Source of the DNA: Actinoplanes sandaracinus
GTDB taxonomy: Bacteria; Actinomycetota; Actinomycetes; Mycobacteriales; Micromonosporaceae
Length of the DNA stretch: 64,000 nt
Direction: 5' to 3'
NCBI RefSeq assembly: GCF_030009775.1
Contig: NZ_JASCTH010000026.1
Span: 109,363-173,362 of the forward strand
Below the pieces are notes generated by a model. It saw only the letters and a program-made list of their open reading frames with translations. It was not told the DNA's origin and made no database searches. Positions 47,816 through 57,212 of this stretch are shown here, piece by piece; position 1 is the stretch's first letter; the number at the start of each line of letters is the position of its first letter. A program made the translations under genes and the position numbers.

Positions 47816-48435
47816 CGCTCCTGCACCAACGGCACACAAGCGCTGAAGAACAGGATCTGGCGTGCGCCCGGCCGCGGATCCGCCAGGGCCCGGGCCTGAT
47901 GCCGCTCGACCACGTCTTCGAGATCGGCCTGCAGATCGCGTAGCTGCGCCGGGTCGAGAGTGAGGGCGTAATCGCTCATGCCGGCGACGTCACGCCACTG
48001 CGGCGACTCGCTGGAGGCGACGGTGTGCCAGGCCTCGATCTTGTCGACCATCAGGCGCAGTTGATGTGCCTCCAGCCAGTCCACCGCGGCGACAGCGTCC
48101 GGGTCGTCGGGGTAGTCGCTGCGCTGCCAGCTGGAGAGATCGTGCAGCGCCCGCCACCAGCGCTGGCGGCCACTGCCCGGCCGGTCCTCCTCGCCGACCA
48201 GGCCGGCTTCGGCGAGCTGGCGCAGGTGATAGCTGGTCGCTCCGGTATTGGTGGCCAGCGCCTCGGCCAGTTGGGTGGCGGTCGCCGGGCCCTCCAGCCG
48301 CAGACGGCCGAGCAGCCGGATCCGCAGCGGATGGGCGAGCACCTGGATCTGCCGGCCACTCAGGTGCACCTCGGTCATCCGGTGCGGGCCCTGCTCGCGC
48401 TGGCCTGGCTCGTTGTCGCCGCTATCGCTCCTCAT
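47812..48435 (-). CDS. ArsR-type winged-helix transcriptional regulator
   Basis: About 207 residues with an N-terminal winged helix (LSGRQIQVLAHPLRIRLLGRLRL, ATATQLAEALATNTGATSYHLRQLAEAGLV, about 24-80) and a C-terminal part that may bind ligand or dimerise. It lacks the arsenic Cys motif. The start may be the ATG at 48435, with almost no ribosome site, or the ATG at 48378; a leaderless mRNA is possible. Four 13-bp operator-like repeats lie just upstream, suggesting autoregulation and control of the coupled MFS gene. Confidence 0.85.
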   Translation of the reverse strand: MRSDSGDNEPGQREQGPHRMTEVHLSGRQIQVLAHPLRIRLLGRLRLEGPATATQLAEALATNTGATSYHLRQLAEAGLVGEEDRPGSGRQRWWRALHDLSSWQRSDYPDDPDAVAAVDWLEAHQLRLMVDKIEAWHTVASSESPQWRDVAGMSDYALTLDPAQLRDLQADLEDVVERHQARALADPRPGARQILFFSACVPLVQER

Positions 48436-48450
48436 GAATCCACAGTAACT

Positions 48451-48502
48451 GTGCATAGAGTCTGTGCACAAGTTCTATGCATAGATTCCGTGCATAGCGA
48501 AG
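48451..48502. promoter_or_regulatory. Four-unit 13-bp operator-like array
   Basis: Units GTGCATAGAGTCT (48451), GTGCACAAGTTCT (48464), ATGCATAGATTCC (48477) and GTGCATAGCGAAG (48490) repeat every 13 bases, each with a TGCA core. They sit directly upstream of the ArsR-type regulator gene and overlap where its promoter must be. Likely binding sites for that regulator. Confidence 0.72.
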
Positions 48503-48600
48503 AGCCCGGCGGCGGACGGCCACCGGGCTGAGGTCACGGAGGGGTGTGAGGGGACGGCTGTGGCCGTACCCCTCGGGAAGGTGTTGAAGTGACGCCGCGG

Positions 48601-49089
48601 TCAGTCGGCGAGCTTGAAGAGCAGGACCGTCTCCCACTTGTGCATGTCGGGTTGCACGGTGGGGTCGGTCATCAGCAGTTCGAGCCGGGCGGCCCAGACC
48701 TCGCCCGTGGGCGTGGGCGTCATGTCCCAGGTCAGGCCCTCGGACTGCGCCCAGTCCAGCAGGCGGGCGGTGACGGCCATCAACTCGTCGGGGTGGCCGA
48801 TGTGGGCGACGGTCGCATAGTGGCCGGCGGGGAGCGTGTCGACGAAGTCGGGCTCGGCGGCCTCGACCGGGGCGGCGATCGGGATCCCGGCCTCGACGAC
48901 CAGCTCAGCGGCCATGTCGATCTCGCGATAGCGGAAGAAGGGTGGGCCGACGATCGGCACACCACGCTGGGCGAGCCCGGCGAACATCGCCGGAAGATGG
49001 TCGGCCACCCGGGCGAACTCGGTCATGGTGACCGACTCACGGCGGGCGAGATAGGGCTGGGCGGTGCGCAGGACGATCGTCGGCTCCAC
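48601..49089 (-). CDS. GyrI-like small-molecule-binding protein
   Basis: A 162-residue stand-alone GyrI-like/AraC effector-binding domain: VLRTAQPYLARRESVTMTEFARVADHLPAMFAGLAQRGVPIVGPPFFRYRE, then EAAEPDFVDTLPAGHYATVAHIGHPDEL. These domains bind amphipathic drugs or inhibit gyrase in some cases. The GTG start lies 12 bases from the aspS-side hairpin. It is on the same strand as the ArsR/MFS pair but separated by their operator region. Confidence 0.8.
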   Translation of the reverse strand: MEPTIVLRTAQPYLARRESVTMTEFARVADHLPAMFAGLAQRGVPIVGPPFFRYREIDMAAELVVEAGIPIAAPVEAAEPDFVDTLPAGHYATVAHIGHPDELMAVTARLLDWAQSEGLTWDMTPTPTGEVWAARLELLMTDPTVQPDMHKWETVLLFKLAD

Positions 49090-49100
49090 CCGGTCAGTCT

Positions 49101-49144
49101 CACAGGACCGGCCGCGGGGCGCATCCCCCGCGGCCGGTCCTGTG
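49101..49144 (-). terminator. 19-bp perfect stem after aspS
   Basis: Bases 49101-49119 pair perfectly with 49126-49144 around a six-base loop. The hairpin lies 26 bases past the aspS stop and ends just before the GyrI-like start. Strong terminator by stability, though without a U-run. Confidence 0.78.
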
Positions 49145-49170
49145 GACGACGTCGTCGGTTGGAGTGGTCG

Positions 49171-50973
<1,803 letters not shown>

Positions 50974-51060
50974 GGAAACGTCTCCTAACAGAGTTCGCGG
51001 GGCGCACCCGACATTCTGTCAGGAGCGCCCCGCGCCGCGTGCCACGGGCCGGTCACCGCG

Positions 51061-52182
51061 TCACGGCACCTGCCACGATGTGGCACGCAGGCCGGCGGTG
51101 CCGGAGCCGCCGACGTCAATGATCTCCACGAGTACGAGTTCGGCCGGGGCCGCCGCGGTGAGCACGCAGATCGCCGTGCCCTCCCGGACCTCCACCTGCA
51201 GACCACGGCCGAGCGGGCTGGTCCGGACGGCCCGATCACAGCCGGCCGCGTCGGTGTCGGCGCTGGCCTGGCGGCTGCCGCCGGCCGCACCCGCGCCGAG
51301 GCTGAGCTGGGGTGCCCGGCTGCCGCAGGCGCTCTCGTACCGCAGATCGGCGACATGCTCGGCGACGTCGGCGCGGGGTTCGTCGAGATCCAGGTGCACG
51401 ACGGCGGAGCAGGTCAGTTGCAGCCGGAGCGGCTCCTTCGCATAGGCCACCCGATACTGCTCCGGCTGCGGCGGCCGGGGCGCCGGCGACTGCGGTGGTG
51501 AGGCCACCGGAACCGGCAGCTGAGGTACGACAGCCCCTACCGCCTCGAAGGTCCGCCAGGAGAACAGGCCGGCGGCGGCCGAGAGCAGCAGGGCGAGGAG
51601 GCTGAACAGCACCGCGAGGACCACGCCGGCACGGCGGGGCCTCGAGGGCTTGGCTTTCGGCTCCTTGACCACGGCGCCCGCCGTTTCCTGGTTCGCGGCT
51701 TCCCTGGCTGCGGCCTCCCGGTTCGTGACCTCCCTACTGGCGGTCTCCCGATTCACGGCCTCGTGATTCGCCGCTTCTCGGATCGTGACCTCCCGACTCG
51801 CGGCCTCCCGATTGGCGGCCTCCCGACTGGCGGCCTCCCGACTGGCGGCCTCCCGACTGGCGGCCTCCCGACTGGCGGCCTCCCGACTGGCGGCCTCCCG
51901 ACTGGCGGCCTCCCGATTGACGGCCTCCCGACTGCCGGCGTCGCGAATCGCGGCGTCGCGAATCGCGGCCTCGCGACTGGCGGCCTCGCGGCTCGCGGTT
52001 TCGCCGCCCGCGTTGAGTGGCTCGGTCGGGCCTTCGGGGTAGCCGGGAGTCGGAGCACGCGGCGGCAGCCAGTTTCCCGGCTGGATCGGATGCCGCGGCT
52101 GCCCCACGCCGGCGGGATGCGAATGATCGACTGACGTGCGGTAGACGGCCGGATCGCTGGGGGCTGCACGGAATGCGGGCAT
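51061..52182 (-). CDS. Membrane protein with REAAS pentad repeats
   Basis: Unrecognised 373-residue protein. Residues about 60-165 hold about 21 five-residue units (consensus S-R-E-A-A), then a basic linker (KPSRPRRA) and one membrane helix (VVLAVLFSLLALLLSAAAGLF, about 188-208). The outer 160 residues begin Pro-rich, then form a compact domain (LRLQLTCSAVVHLDLDEPRAD...), with Cys pairs possible. The positive-inside rule puts the repeat in the cytoplasm. The ATG at 52182 has GGAG six bases upstream. The pentads could form one long charged helix. It is not related to the A(D/N)LXX pentapeptide repeat family. Confidence 0.75.
   Translation of the reverse strand: MPAFRAAPSDPAVYRTSVDHSHPAGVGQPRHPIQPGNWLPPRAPTPGYPEGPTEPLNAGGETASREAASREAAIRDAAIRDAGSREAVNREAASREAASREAASREAASREAASREAASREAANREAASREVTIREAANHEAVNRETASREVTNREAAAREAANQETAGAVVKEPKAKPSRPRRAGVVLAVLFSLLALLLSAAAGLFSWRTFEAVGAVVPQLPVPVASPPQSPAPRPPQPEQYRVAYAKEPLRLQLTCSAVVHLDLDEPRADVAEHVADLRYESACGSRAPQLSLGAGAAGGSRQASADTDAAGCDRAVRTSPLGRGLQVEVREGTAICVLTAAAPAELVLVEIIDVGGSGTAGLRATSWQVP
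51690..52003 (-). repeat. 15-bp in-frame repeat (REAAS pentads)
   Basis: About 21 units of 15 bp, with a central run (about 51814-51915) of almost identical CTGGCGGCCTCCCGA-like copies and diverged units at both ends. The DNA identity in the centre points to recent expansion. No spacers, so not a CRISPR. Confidence 0.9.
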
Positions 52183-52311
52183 GTCGAACTCCAGCGGCGC
52201 AGAGGGGAATAGTTCGCGTTCACCGCCCAATCACCGTAAACACCATCCATCCGGCGAGCCATCCCCCGCGCGGGGAATGACCTTCATCAGTACGGTGCTC
52301 GCGCCGCCGAT

Positions 52312-52686
52312 TCACCCGCCCGCCGCACCCGCGAATTCGTGCACCACGTCGATGGTGCCGACGATGTGATCGTTGAACTCCTCCAGTTCCTCCGCCGGAA
52401 CCCACAGTTCGAGGATGCTGTCGCCGCCGACCTGCCGGACCGGATAGCGGGCGGCGAAATCCGCGTCGACCTCGAAGCGGGTGACATAACCGGCGCCGGA
52501 TGCCGGAACGTTCCAGTCCCGGGCGATCATGATCGCGTAGTCCTCGTTGAGCACCGGGTAGAAGATCGGCTGGTCCGGCAGGCGTGGTGGCCAGCGCCGC
52601 CACCCGGAGGCACGGACCAGGTCCAGTTCCGTCGGGCCGGTCGGCCGCCAGAGCGTCACAGCCGGCAGCCTGTCATGATCGATCAT
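52312..52686 (-). CDS. Conserved actinobacterial protein (annotated ADP-ribosylation/crystallin J1-like)
   Basis: A 124-residue protein with the pattern VTLWRPTGPTELDLV, GWRRWPPRLPDQPIFYPVLNEDYA, IARDWNVPASGAGYVTRFEV and LELWVPAEELEEFNDHIVGTIDVVHEF. I recall such sequences being labelled ADP-ribosylation/crystallin J1 in actinomycetes, but I see no ADP-ribosylglycohydrolase fold, and the function is unknown. The ATG at 52686 lies inside the end of the GNAT gene, so the two are probably cotranslated. Confidence 0.7.
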   Translation of the reverse strand: MIDHDRLPAVTLWRPTGPTELDLVRASGWRRWPPRLPDQPIFYPVLNEDYAIMIARDWNVPASGAGYVTRFEVDADFAARYPVRQVGGDSILELWVPAEELEEFNDHIVGTIDVVHEFAGAAGG

Positions 52687-53218
52687 TCGGCCGCCCCTGG
52701 TCTCCCGCCCGCCCTCTGATCGCACTCAGATCGTGACGCCAGTCGTTGCAGCGCAGCGGGTTACCTTTCGGGAATTCGAAGTCCACCTCGCCGAGCAGTT
52801 CGAAGCCCGCCTGGCGGCACAGGCTGTTCGACGCGACGTTGTCGGCTCGCGGGAAAGCGTGTCCCCAGCGGATCCGATCCTGGCCGGCAGCGTGCGCCAG
52901 GGTGCGGGTCAGCGCCCGGCCCGCCAGTCCGCGTCCCTGGAACTCGGGCAGCACCTTCCACCCCAGCTCGTAGACGGTCTCCCCACGCCACTGCTTCTGC
53001 CAGTAGCCGATCGAGCCCACCGGACCCGCATCATCGATCACGATCAGGAACATCTCCGTCGTGCCCCGCTTGATGCCGTCGAGAATCCGCCGATGCCTGG
53101 AGACCAGGGCCTCGTCCGGTTCCACACCGGCGAGGAACTCCTGCATCTGCGGTGTGTTGGCACGCCGTTGCAGCTCCGGTGCGCGGTCGTCCCACGGCTC
53201 AAGCCGAAAAGCGGTCAT
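52673..53218 (-). CDS. GNAT-family N-acetyltransferase
   Basis: About 181 residues with the GNAT fold: IVIDDAGPVGSIGYWQ, YELGWKVLPEFQGRGLAGRALTRTLAHAAG (acetyl-CoA motif A, QGRGLAGRA, about 93-101), and SNSLCRQAGFELLGEVDFEFP. It probably acetylates a small amine or protein, target unknown. It starts 9 bases after the PLP enzyme stop, so it may be cotranscribed with it. Confidence 0.85.
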   Translation of the reverse strand: MTAFRLEPWDDRAPELQRRANTPQMQEFLAGVEPDEALVSRHRRILDGIKRGTTEMFLIVIDDAGPVGSIGYWQKQWRGETVYELGWKVLPEFQGRGLAGRALTRTLAHAAGQDRIRWGHAFPRADNVASNSLCRQAGFELLGEVDFEFPKGNPLRCNDWRHDLSAIRGRAGDQGRPNDRS

Positions 53219-53227
53219 CGGTCCTCC

Positions 53228-54418
53228 TCAGAAGTAGGTGTGCAACACGTCCACCACGCGCCGGTCACCGTCGACGACCGGGATGTCCCGCCACTTGTCG
53301 AAAGCGGTGCACGGATGCGAGATCCCGAACCGGATCAGGTCGCCGGGGACCAGGCCGGCATCGTCGACGGCGAGGCGGGTGTGGTGGTCGTTCAGCGTCG
53401 TCACCCGCAGCCCGGCGGCGGGGCGCACCACGCCGTCGGAGCCGCGGATCTCCATCGGCACCGGCAGCCCTTCATCGAACGGAGCGTCCCGTTTGCCCAT
53501 GCCGGCGAACGCCAGGCCCGGCTCAGGTATCGACAGCACCTGAGCCCAGATCTCCAGGGCGGCCGCGAGTGGTCCTTCTTCCGGCACCCGCACGAACGGT
53601 GTCCGCTCCCGGTAGAAGCCGTCGTCGTGGGTGACCGACGCACCGCTGCGCAGGATCAGGCGTGCCCGCTCACCTAGCCCGGCGAAACGGTCAGCGACCC
53701 GGTCGAACCAGGCACTGCCGCCGGCGGACAGGATCGGCCGGCCGGGGAGCAGCCCGGCATCGGTCAGCCGGGTCAGACCGTCGACGAGCTGGTCGAGGAA
53801 CGCGTCGACGCCGGCCCGATCGGGAAGCTGGCCCTCGTAACCGGTGATCCCGGCCAGCTCCAGACCGGGAGCCGCGGCGACCGCCCGGGCCACCCCCTCC
53901 AACTCGCCGAGGCTCCGGACGCCGGTGCGCCCGCCCGGATGGCCCAACTCGACAAGGACCCGCAGCGGTCCGCCGGTCGCGGCCGCGGCGGCGACCCCGG
54001 CGAGTGAGTCGACCTGGAAGTACACCTCCCACCCGGCGGCGCTCTCGGCCGCCAGCCAGCGCAGCACGGTGGGATCGAGGACTTCGTTGGCGATCAGGAC
54101 CCGGGCGATGCCGAGCCTGCGCAGCACCAGCGCCTGGTTCGGCGTGGCCACGGTCAGCCCCCACGCGCCGGCCCGCATCTGTGCCTCCAGCAGGCCCGGC
54201 GCCATCGTGGTCTTGGCGTGCGGCGCGAAGTCGAGCCCGTGCCGCCGGCAGTACTCGGCCATGGTGGCGATGTTCGCCTCCACGGCGTCGCGGCGAACGA
54301 CAAGCAGGGGCCAGGTGAAGGCGCCGCCGAAGAGGCTCGGCCGGTCCGCGGCGATCCGCTGTGGGTCGGCCGGCCCGTCCGGAGACCAGAAACCCTTGCT
54401 CCGCCAGTCGATCGTCAT
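53228..54418 (-). CDS. D-threonine aldolase/D-serine dehydratase-like PLP enzyme
   Basis: Fold-type III PLP enzyme acting on D-amino acids. The PLP lysine is in FAPHAKTTMAPG (about 70), an alanine-racemase-type barrel follows (GITGYEGQLPDR, SAGGSAWFD), and the C-terminal metal site carries His-x-Cys in GISHPCTAFDKWRDIPVVD (about 365-383), the DSD1/D-threonine aldolase hallmark. The ATG at 54418 has GGAGAG six bases upstream; the open frame to 55612 is antisense to the next gene. The nearby RidA and amidohydrolase fit a D-amino acid deamination route. It could be an aldolase instead. Confidence 0.85.
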   Translation of the reverse strand: MTIDWRSKGFWSPDGPADPQRIAADRPSLFGGAFTWPLLVVRRDAVEANIATMAEYCRRHGLDFAPHAKTTMAPGLLEAQMRAGAWGLTVATPNQALVLRRLGIARVLIANEVLDPTVLRWLAAESAAGWEVYFQVDSLAGVAAAAATGGPLRVLVELGHPGGRTGVRSLGELEGVARAVAAAPGLELAGITGYEGQLPDRAGVDAFLDQLVDGLTRLTDAGLLPGRPILSAGGSAWFDRVADRFAGLGERARLILRSGASVTHDDGFYRERTPFVRVPEEGPLAAALEIWAQVLSIPEPGLAFAGMGKRDAPFDEGLPVPMEIRGSDGVVRPAAGLRVTTLNDHHTRLAVDDAGLVPGDLIRFGISHPCTAFDKWRDIPVVDGDRRVVDVLHTYF

Positions 54419-54447
54419 GCGGCTCTCCTTCGCTGTCGCGGGCCGTT

Positions 54448-54530
54448 CTCGCCTTGCCGCCGTTCTTCCCTTGCCTTGCCGCTGTTCTTCCCTTCCCGCC
54501 GGTCTTCCCTTCCCGCCGGTCTCCCCTTGC
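54448..54530. repeat. Pyrimidine-rich short tandem repeats
   Basis: Degenerate 17-21-base units (TTCCCTTCCCGCCGGTC-like) repeated four to five times between the divergent PLP enzyme and phosphotransferase genes. They may be slippage products in a promoter region. The phosphotransferase frame reads through them. Confidence 0.7.
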
Positions 54531-54556
54531 AGCCCTGGACCGTTCCTTCCTTGGCG

Positions 54557-55501
54557 ATGCTTGCCAGACTGCACTTCGTGGTCGACATCGCGCTGTCCGT
54601 CGCGTTCACCCGCAACGTGAAGGAACGCTGGGGTGACGCCGGCCTGAAGTGGCTGGCCGGGCTGCCCGAACTCACGGCCCGGTTGCTGCGGGACTGGGAT
54701 CTGCGGCTGGCCGACCCGCTCCCGTTGAGCCGGAACTGGGTGAGCCGGGTACACCAGGCGGACGGGACGACGGCGGTGCTCAAACTCGGGGTGCCGGAGA
54801 CGGGTCATCTCGCGGACGAGGCGACGGCGCTGGAGTGCTTCGACGGGCGCGGGGCGATCGCCGTGCTGGCCCGCGACGACGCGCGCGGAGTGCTGTTGCT
54901 GGAGGACGCTCGCCCGGGCATCCAGGCACGATCGCTGGTGCCGCGGCGGGACGAGGAGGTGACAGCCGCACTGATCGGGATCATCAAGCGGTTGCACCGC
55001 CCGGCGCCCGCCGGCGTGGAGCTCCCCCGGCTCTCCCGCCGCGGTGCCTCTTTCGCTCGACACCTGCACCGGTTCCCGGGGGAGCACATGCTGCCCCGGC
55101 ATCTGGTGGAACGGGCGGGAAGCCTCTTCGGCGAACTCTGTGCCACGGCGACCGGGCCGGTCGTGCTCCACGGTGACCTGCACCATGACAACGTGCTGGC
55201 CGCCGAACGCGAGCCCTGGCTTGCGATCGACCCGCACGGTGTCGTCGGCGATCCCGGTTACGAGATCGGGGCCATGCTGTACAACCCGGACCCGGCCGGC
55301 GCCGACGACACCGTCCTCGGCCTGGTGGAAGCACGAATGGAACAGCTCGCCGACGGGCTCGGCATGCCGCCCGAACGGGTGGTCGCGTGGGGTTTCGTCC
55401 AGGCGGTCCTGTCGGAGGTGTGGACCTTCGAAGGGAACGGAGTGATGACCGGACGGCCGCTGCGGCTGGCCCGGAGGCTTCTGCCGTTGCTGCCGGACTG
55501 A
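54557..55501 (+). CDS. Aminoglycoside 6-phosphotransferase-like kinase (APH(6)/hydroxyurea kinase family)
   Basis: A 314-residue protein-kinase-fold phosphotransferase. WLAGLPELTARLLRDWDLR near residue 33 resembles APH(6) streptomycin kinases; catalytic VLHGDLHHDNVLAAEREPW (about 205-223) and the metal Asp in AIDPHGVVGDPGYEIGAML (about 225-243) are close to that family. It may inactivate an aminoglycoside or a small metabolite. The ATG at 54557 has a poor ribosome site and the frame is open upstream, so the start is uncertain. Resistance is a family inference. Confidence 0.85.
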   Translation: MLARLHFVVDIALSVAFTRNVKERWGDAGLKWLAGLPELTARLLRDWDLRLADPLPLSRNWVSRVHQADGTTAVLKLGVPETGHLADEATALECFDGRGAIAVLARDDARGVLLLEDARPGIQARSLVPRRDEEVTAALIGIIKRLHRPAPAGVELPRLSRRGASFARHLHRFPGEHMLPRHLVERAGSLFGELCATATGPVVLHGDLHHDNVLAAEREPWLAIDPHGVVGDPGYEIGAMLYNPDPAGADDTVLGLVEARMEQLADGLGMPPERVVAWGFVQAVLSEVWTFEGNGVMTGRPLRLARRLLPLLPD

Positions 55502-55509
55502 CCAGCTGA

Positions 55510-57138
55510 TCATGTCGCCTCCCGTCTCAGGTCTGCGGTCATCTCGTGCAGTTCGGCGAGGCGGTCGGCGAGAGCGCGCGGGTTGCCGGGCGCGTCGGGC
55601 CGGGCGTCCCACGGCCGCGGGCCGGAGAGCGGGCGGTAGTTGACGCCCAGCGCGTCGAGCCGGGCGAGGTGGGCGGGCAGCCGGGCGGAGAACCCTGCGA
55701 AGTCCCGCTCGGCGGGGCCCCAGACCGCCTCGGCGAAGGCGCAGAGCCTCGGGAAGGCCTGATAGTCGACTCTGCGGGCGGACTCCAGATGCTCGGTCCA
55801 GATGTTGGCCTGCCCACCGAGGACGAGGGCCGCCTCAGCGGTGCTCAGACCGGCCGGGAGGGGGTCAAAGGCGTAGACCTCGGCGAGGGTCAGCCGGGTG
55901 CCGACCGGGGTGGGCTCGCCGGGATCGTCGGACTGGCGGTAGTCGAGGTAGACCGCGACGTCGGGACACGCGACCACCTGATGCCCGGCCCGGATCGCGT
56001 GGGTGGTGGGCTCATGGCCCCGCCACGCGGCCACGACGGCCCCCGCTGGTGCGCCGCCGGCCAGAATCTCGTCCCACCCGTAGAGCCGGCGGCCCCGGGA
56101 GGCGAGGTGCTCGGCCAGACGGGCGGTGAACCAGCCCTGCAACTCGTGCGGGCCGGCCAGACTCTCGGCGCGGATCCGCTCCCGCGCCACGGGGCTGTCC
56201 ACCCACTCGGTGGTGGGGCACTCGTCACCGCCGATGCCGATCAGCTCACTGGGGAAGATGTCGCAGACGTGGTCGAGGACGGCCCGGCAGAAGCCGAGCG
56301 CCCCGGGGCCGACCTGCAGGACGTGCTCGGAGATGCCCCACGCCGACCGAACCGGGCCGTCGAAGCCGTTGCCCAGCGCCGGATAGGCCGCGATGGCCGC
56401 CTGCATGTGGCCGGGCATGTCGACTTCCGGCACGACGGTCAGATGCCGGCCGGCGGCGTACGCGACGATTTCCCGCAGGTCGTCCGTGGTGTAGTGCCCG
56501 CCGTGCGGCCGCCCGTCGTAGCTCTCGTGGCCGCGTGAGCCGAGCATGGTGGTGGGCCGCCAGGCGCCGACCTCGGTCAGTCGCGGCCAGCCCGGGACCT
56601 CGAACCGCCAGCCCTGGTCATCGGTGAGATGCAGGTGAAGCACGTTGAGTTTGTGGAAAGCGGCCAGGTCGATGAGACGGAGCACGTCGGAGACGGGCAT
56701 GAAGTGCCGGGCGACGTCGAGCAGCAGGCCACGCCAGGCGAATCTGGGCTCGTCCTCGATCCGCTGGGCGGGCACCGTGAAGGGGCCCGCCTCGATCGGG
56801 GCGCGGCGCAGGGTGGCCGGCGGCAGCAGTTGCCGCAGTGTCTGGGCACCGTAGAACACGCCCGCGGCGGAACCACCAGTGATGTCGGCGCCGGCCGGAG
56901 TTATCTCCACGGCATAGCCCTCGGCGGGCAGGCCCGCGTCGACCCGCAACCGGACGCCGCCGGTGCCGGGCAGCAGCGCGCACCCGGTGGCGGGGCCGAT
57001 GGTGGCCCGCATCCACCCGGCGACGCCCTCGGTGCCGGGGCCGGCCGTCAAGCTGGTCGTGGCGTCGAACCGGAACGCACCGGCGGACCGGGAAACCGAT
57101 CGCACGGTGGGAATCAGGTTCGTAAGTGGCTCGTTCAC
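55510..57138 (-). CDS. Beta-N-acetylhexosaminidase (GH20)
   Basis: Removes terminal N-acetylglucosamine or N-acetylgalactosamine from glycans with substrate-assisted catalysis. The 542-residue protein has a GH20b-type N-terminal domain (about 1-125) and the barrel with HLHLTDDQGWRFE (about 168-180) and the catalytic Asp-Glu in GIGGDECPT (about 297-305). No signal peptide is visible, so it may act inside the cell. The GTG at 57138 has AAGGAGG six bases upstream. Codons 2-7 are in one half of the inverted operator at 57117-57197. Confidence 0.94.
   Translation of the reverse strand: MNEPLTNLIPTVRSVSRSAGAFRFDATTSLTAGPGTEGVAGWMRATIGPATGCALLPGTGGVRLRVDAGLPAEGYAVEITPAGADITGGSAAGVFYGAQTLRQLLPPATLRRAPIEAGPFTVPAQRIEDEPRFAWRGLLLDVARHFMPVSDVLRLIDLAAFHKLNVLHLHLTDDQGWRFEVPGWPRLTEVGAWRPTTMLGSRGHESYDGRPHGGHYTTDDLREIVAYAAGRHLTVVPEVDMPGHMQAAIAAYPALGNGFDGPVRSAWGISEHVLQVGPGALGFCRAVLDHVCDIFPSELIGIGGDECPTTEWVDSPVARERIRAESLAGPHELQGWFTARLAEHLASRGRRLYGWDEILAGGAPAGAVVAAWRGHEPTTHAIRAGHQVVACPDVAVYLDYRQSDDPGEPTPVGTRLTLAEVYAFDPLPAGLSTAEAALVLGGQANIWTEHLESARRVDYQAFPRLCAFAEAVWGPAERDFAGFSARLPAHLARLDALGVNYRPLSGPRPWDARPDAPGNPRALADRLAELHEMTADLRREAT
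57117..57134 (-). promoter_or_regulatory. 18-bp inverted site, hexosaminidase half
   Basis: GGTTCGTAAGTGGCTCGT recurs as its exact reverse complement at 57180-57197, 45 bases away. This copy lies in the first codons of the hexosaminidase gene and overlaps its start zone. The pair straddles the divergent promoters and is a likely binding site for the regulator at 57213. Confidence 0.75.
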
Positions 57139-57179
57139 GACACCTCCTTGACCGTTCGGCCCTCATGGAGGACGCTAAT

Positions 57180-57197
57180 ACGAGCCACTTACGAACC
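57180..57197 (+). promoter_or_regulatory. 18-bp inverted site, regulator half
   Basis: Exact reverse complement of 57117-57134, ending 15 bases before the regulator ATG and just ahead of its GGGGAGG ribosome site. The placement suggests autorepression and coordinated control of the divergent hexosaminidase gene, possibly with looping. Confidence 0.75.
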
Positions 57198-57212
57198 ACA
57201 AGGGGAGGCGGC

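Noticed and set aside
51690..52003. Short-repeat array resembling a CRISPR or satellite
   Set aside because: 15-bp units lie inside one coding frame and encode REAAS pentads with no unique spacers.
54419..55612. Extended N-terminus of the PLP enzyme on the minus strand
   Set aside because: It is antisense to the phosphotransferase; the ATG at 54418 has a good ribosome site and gives the family length.
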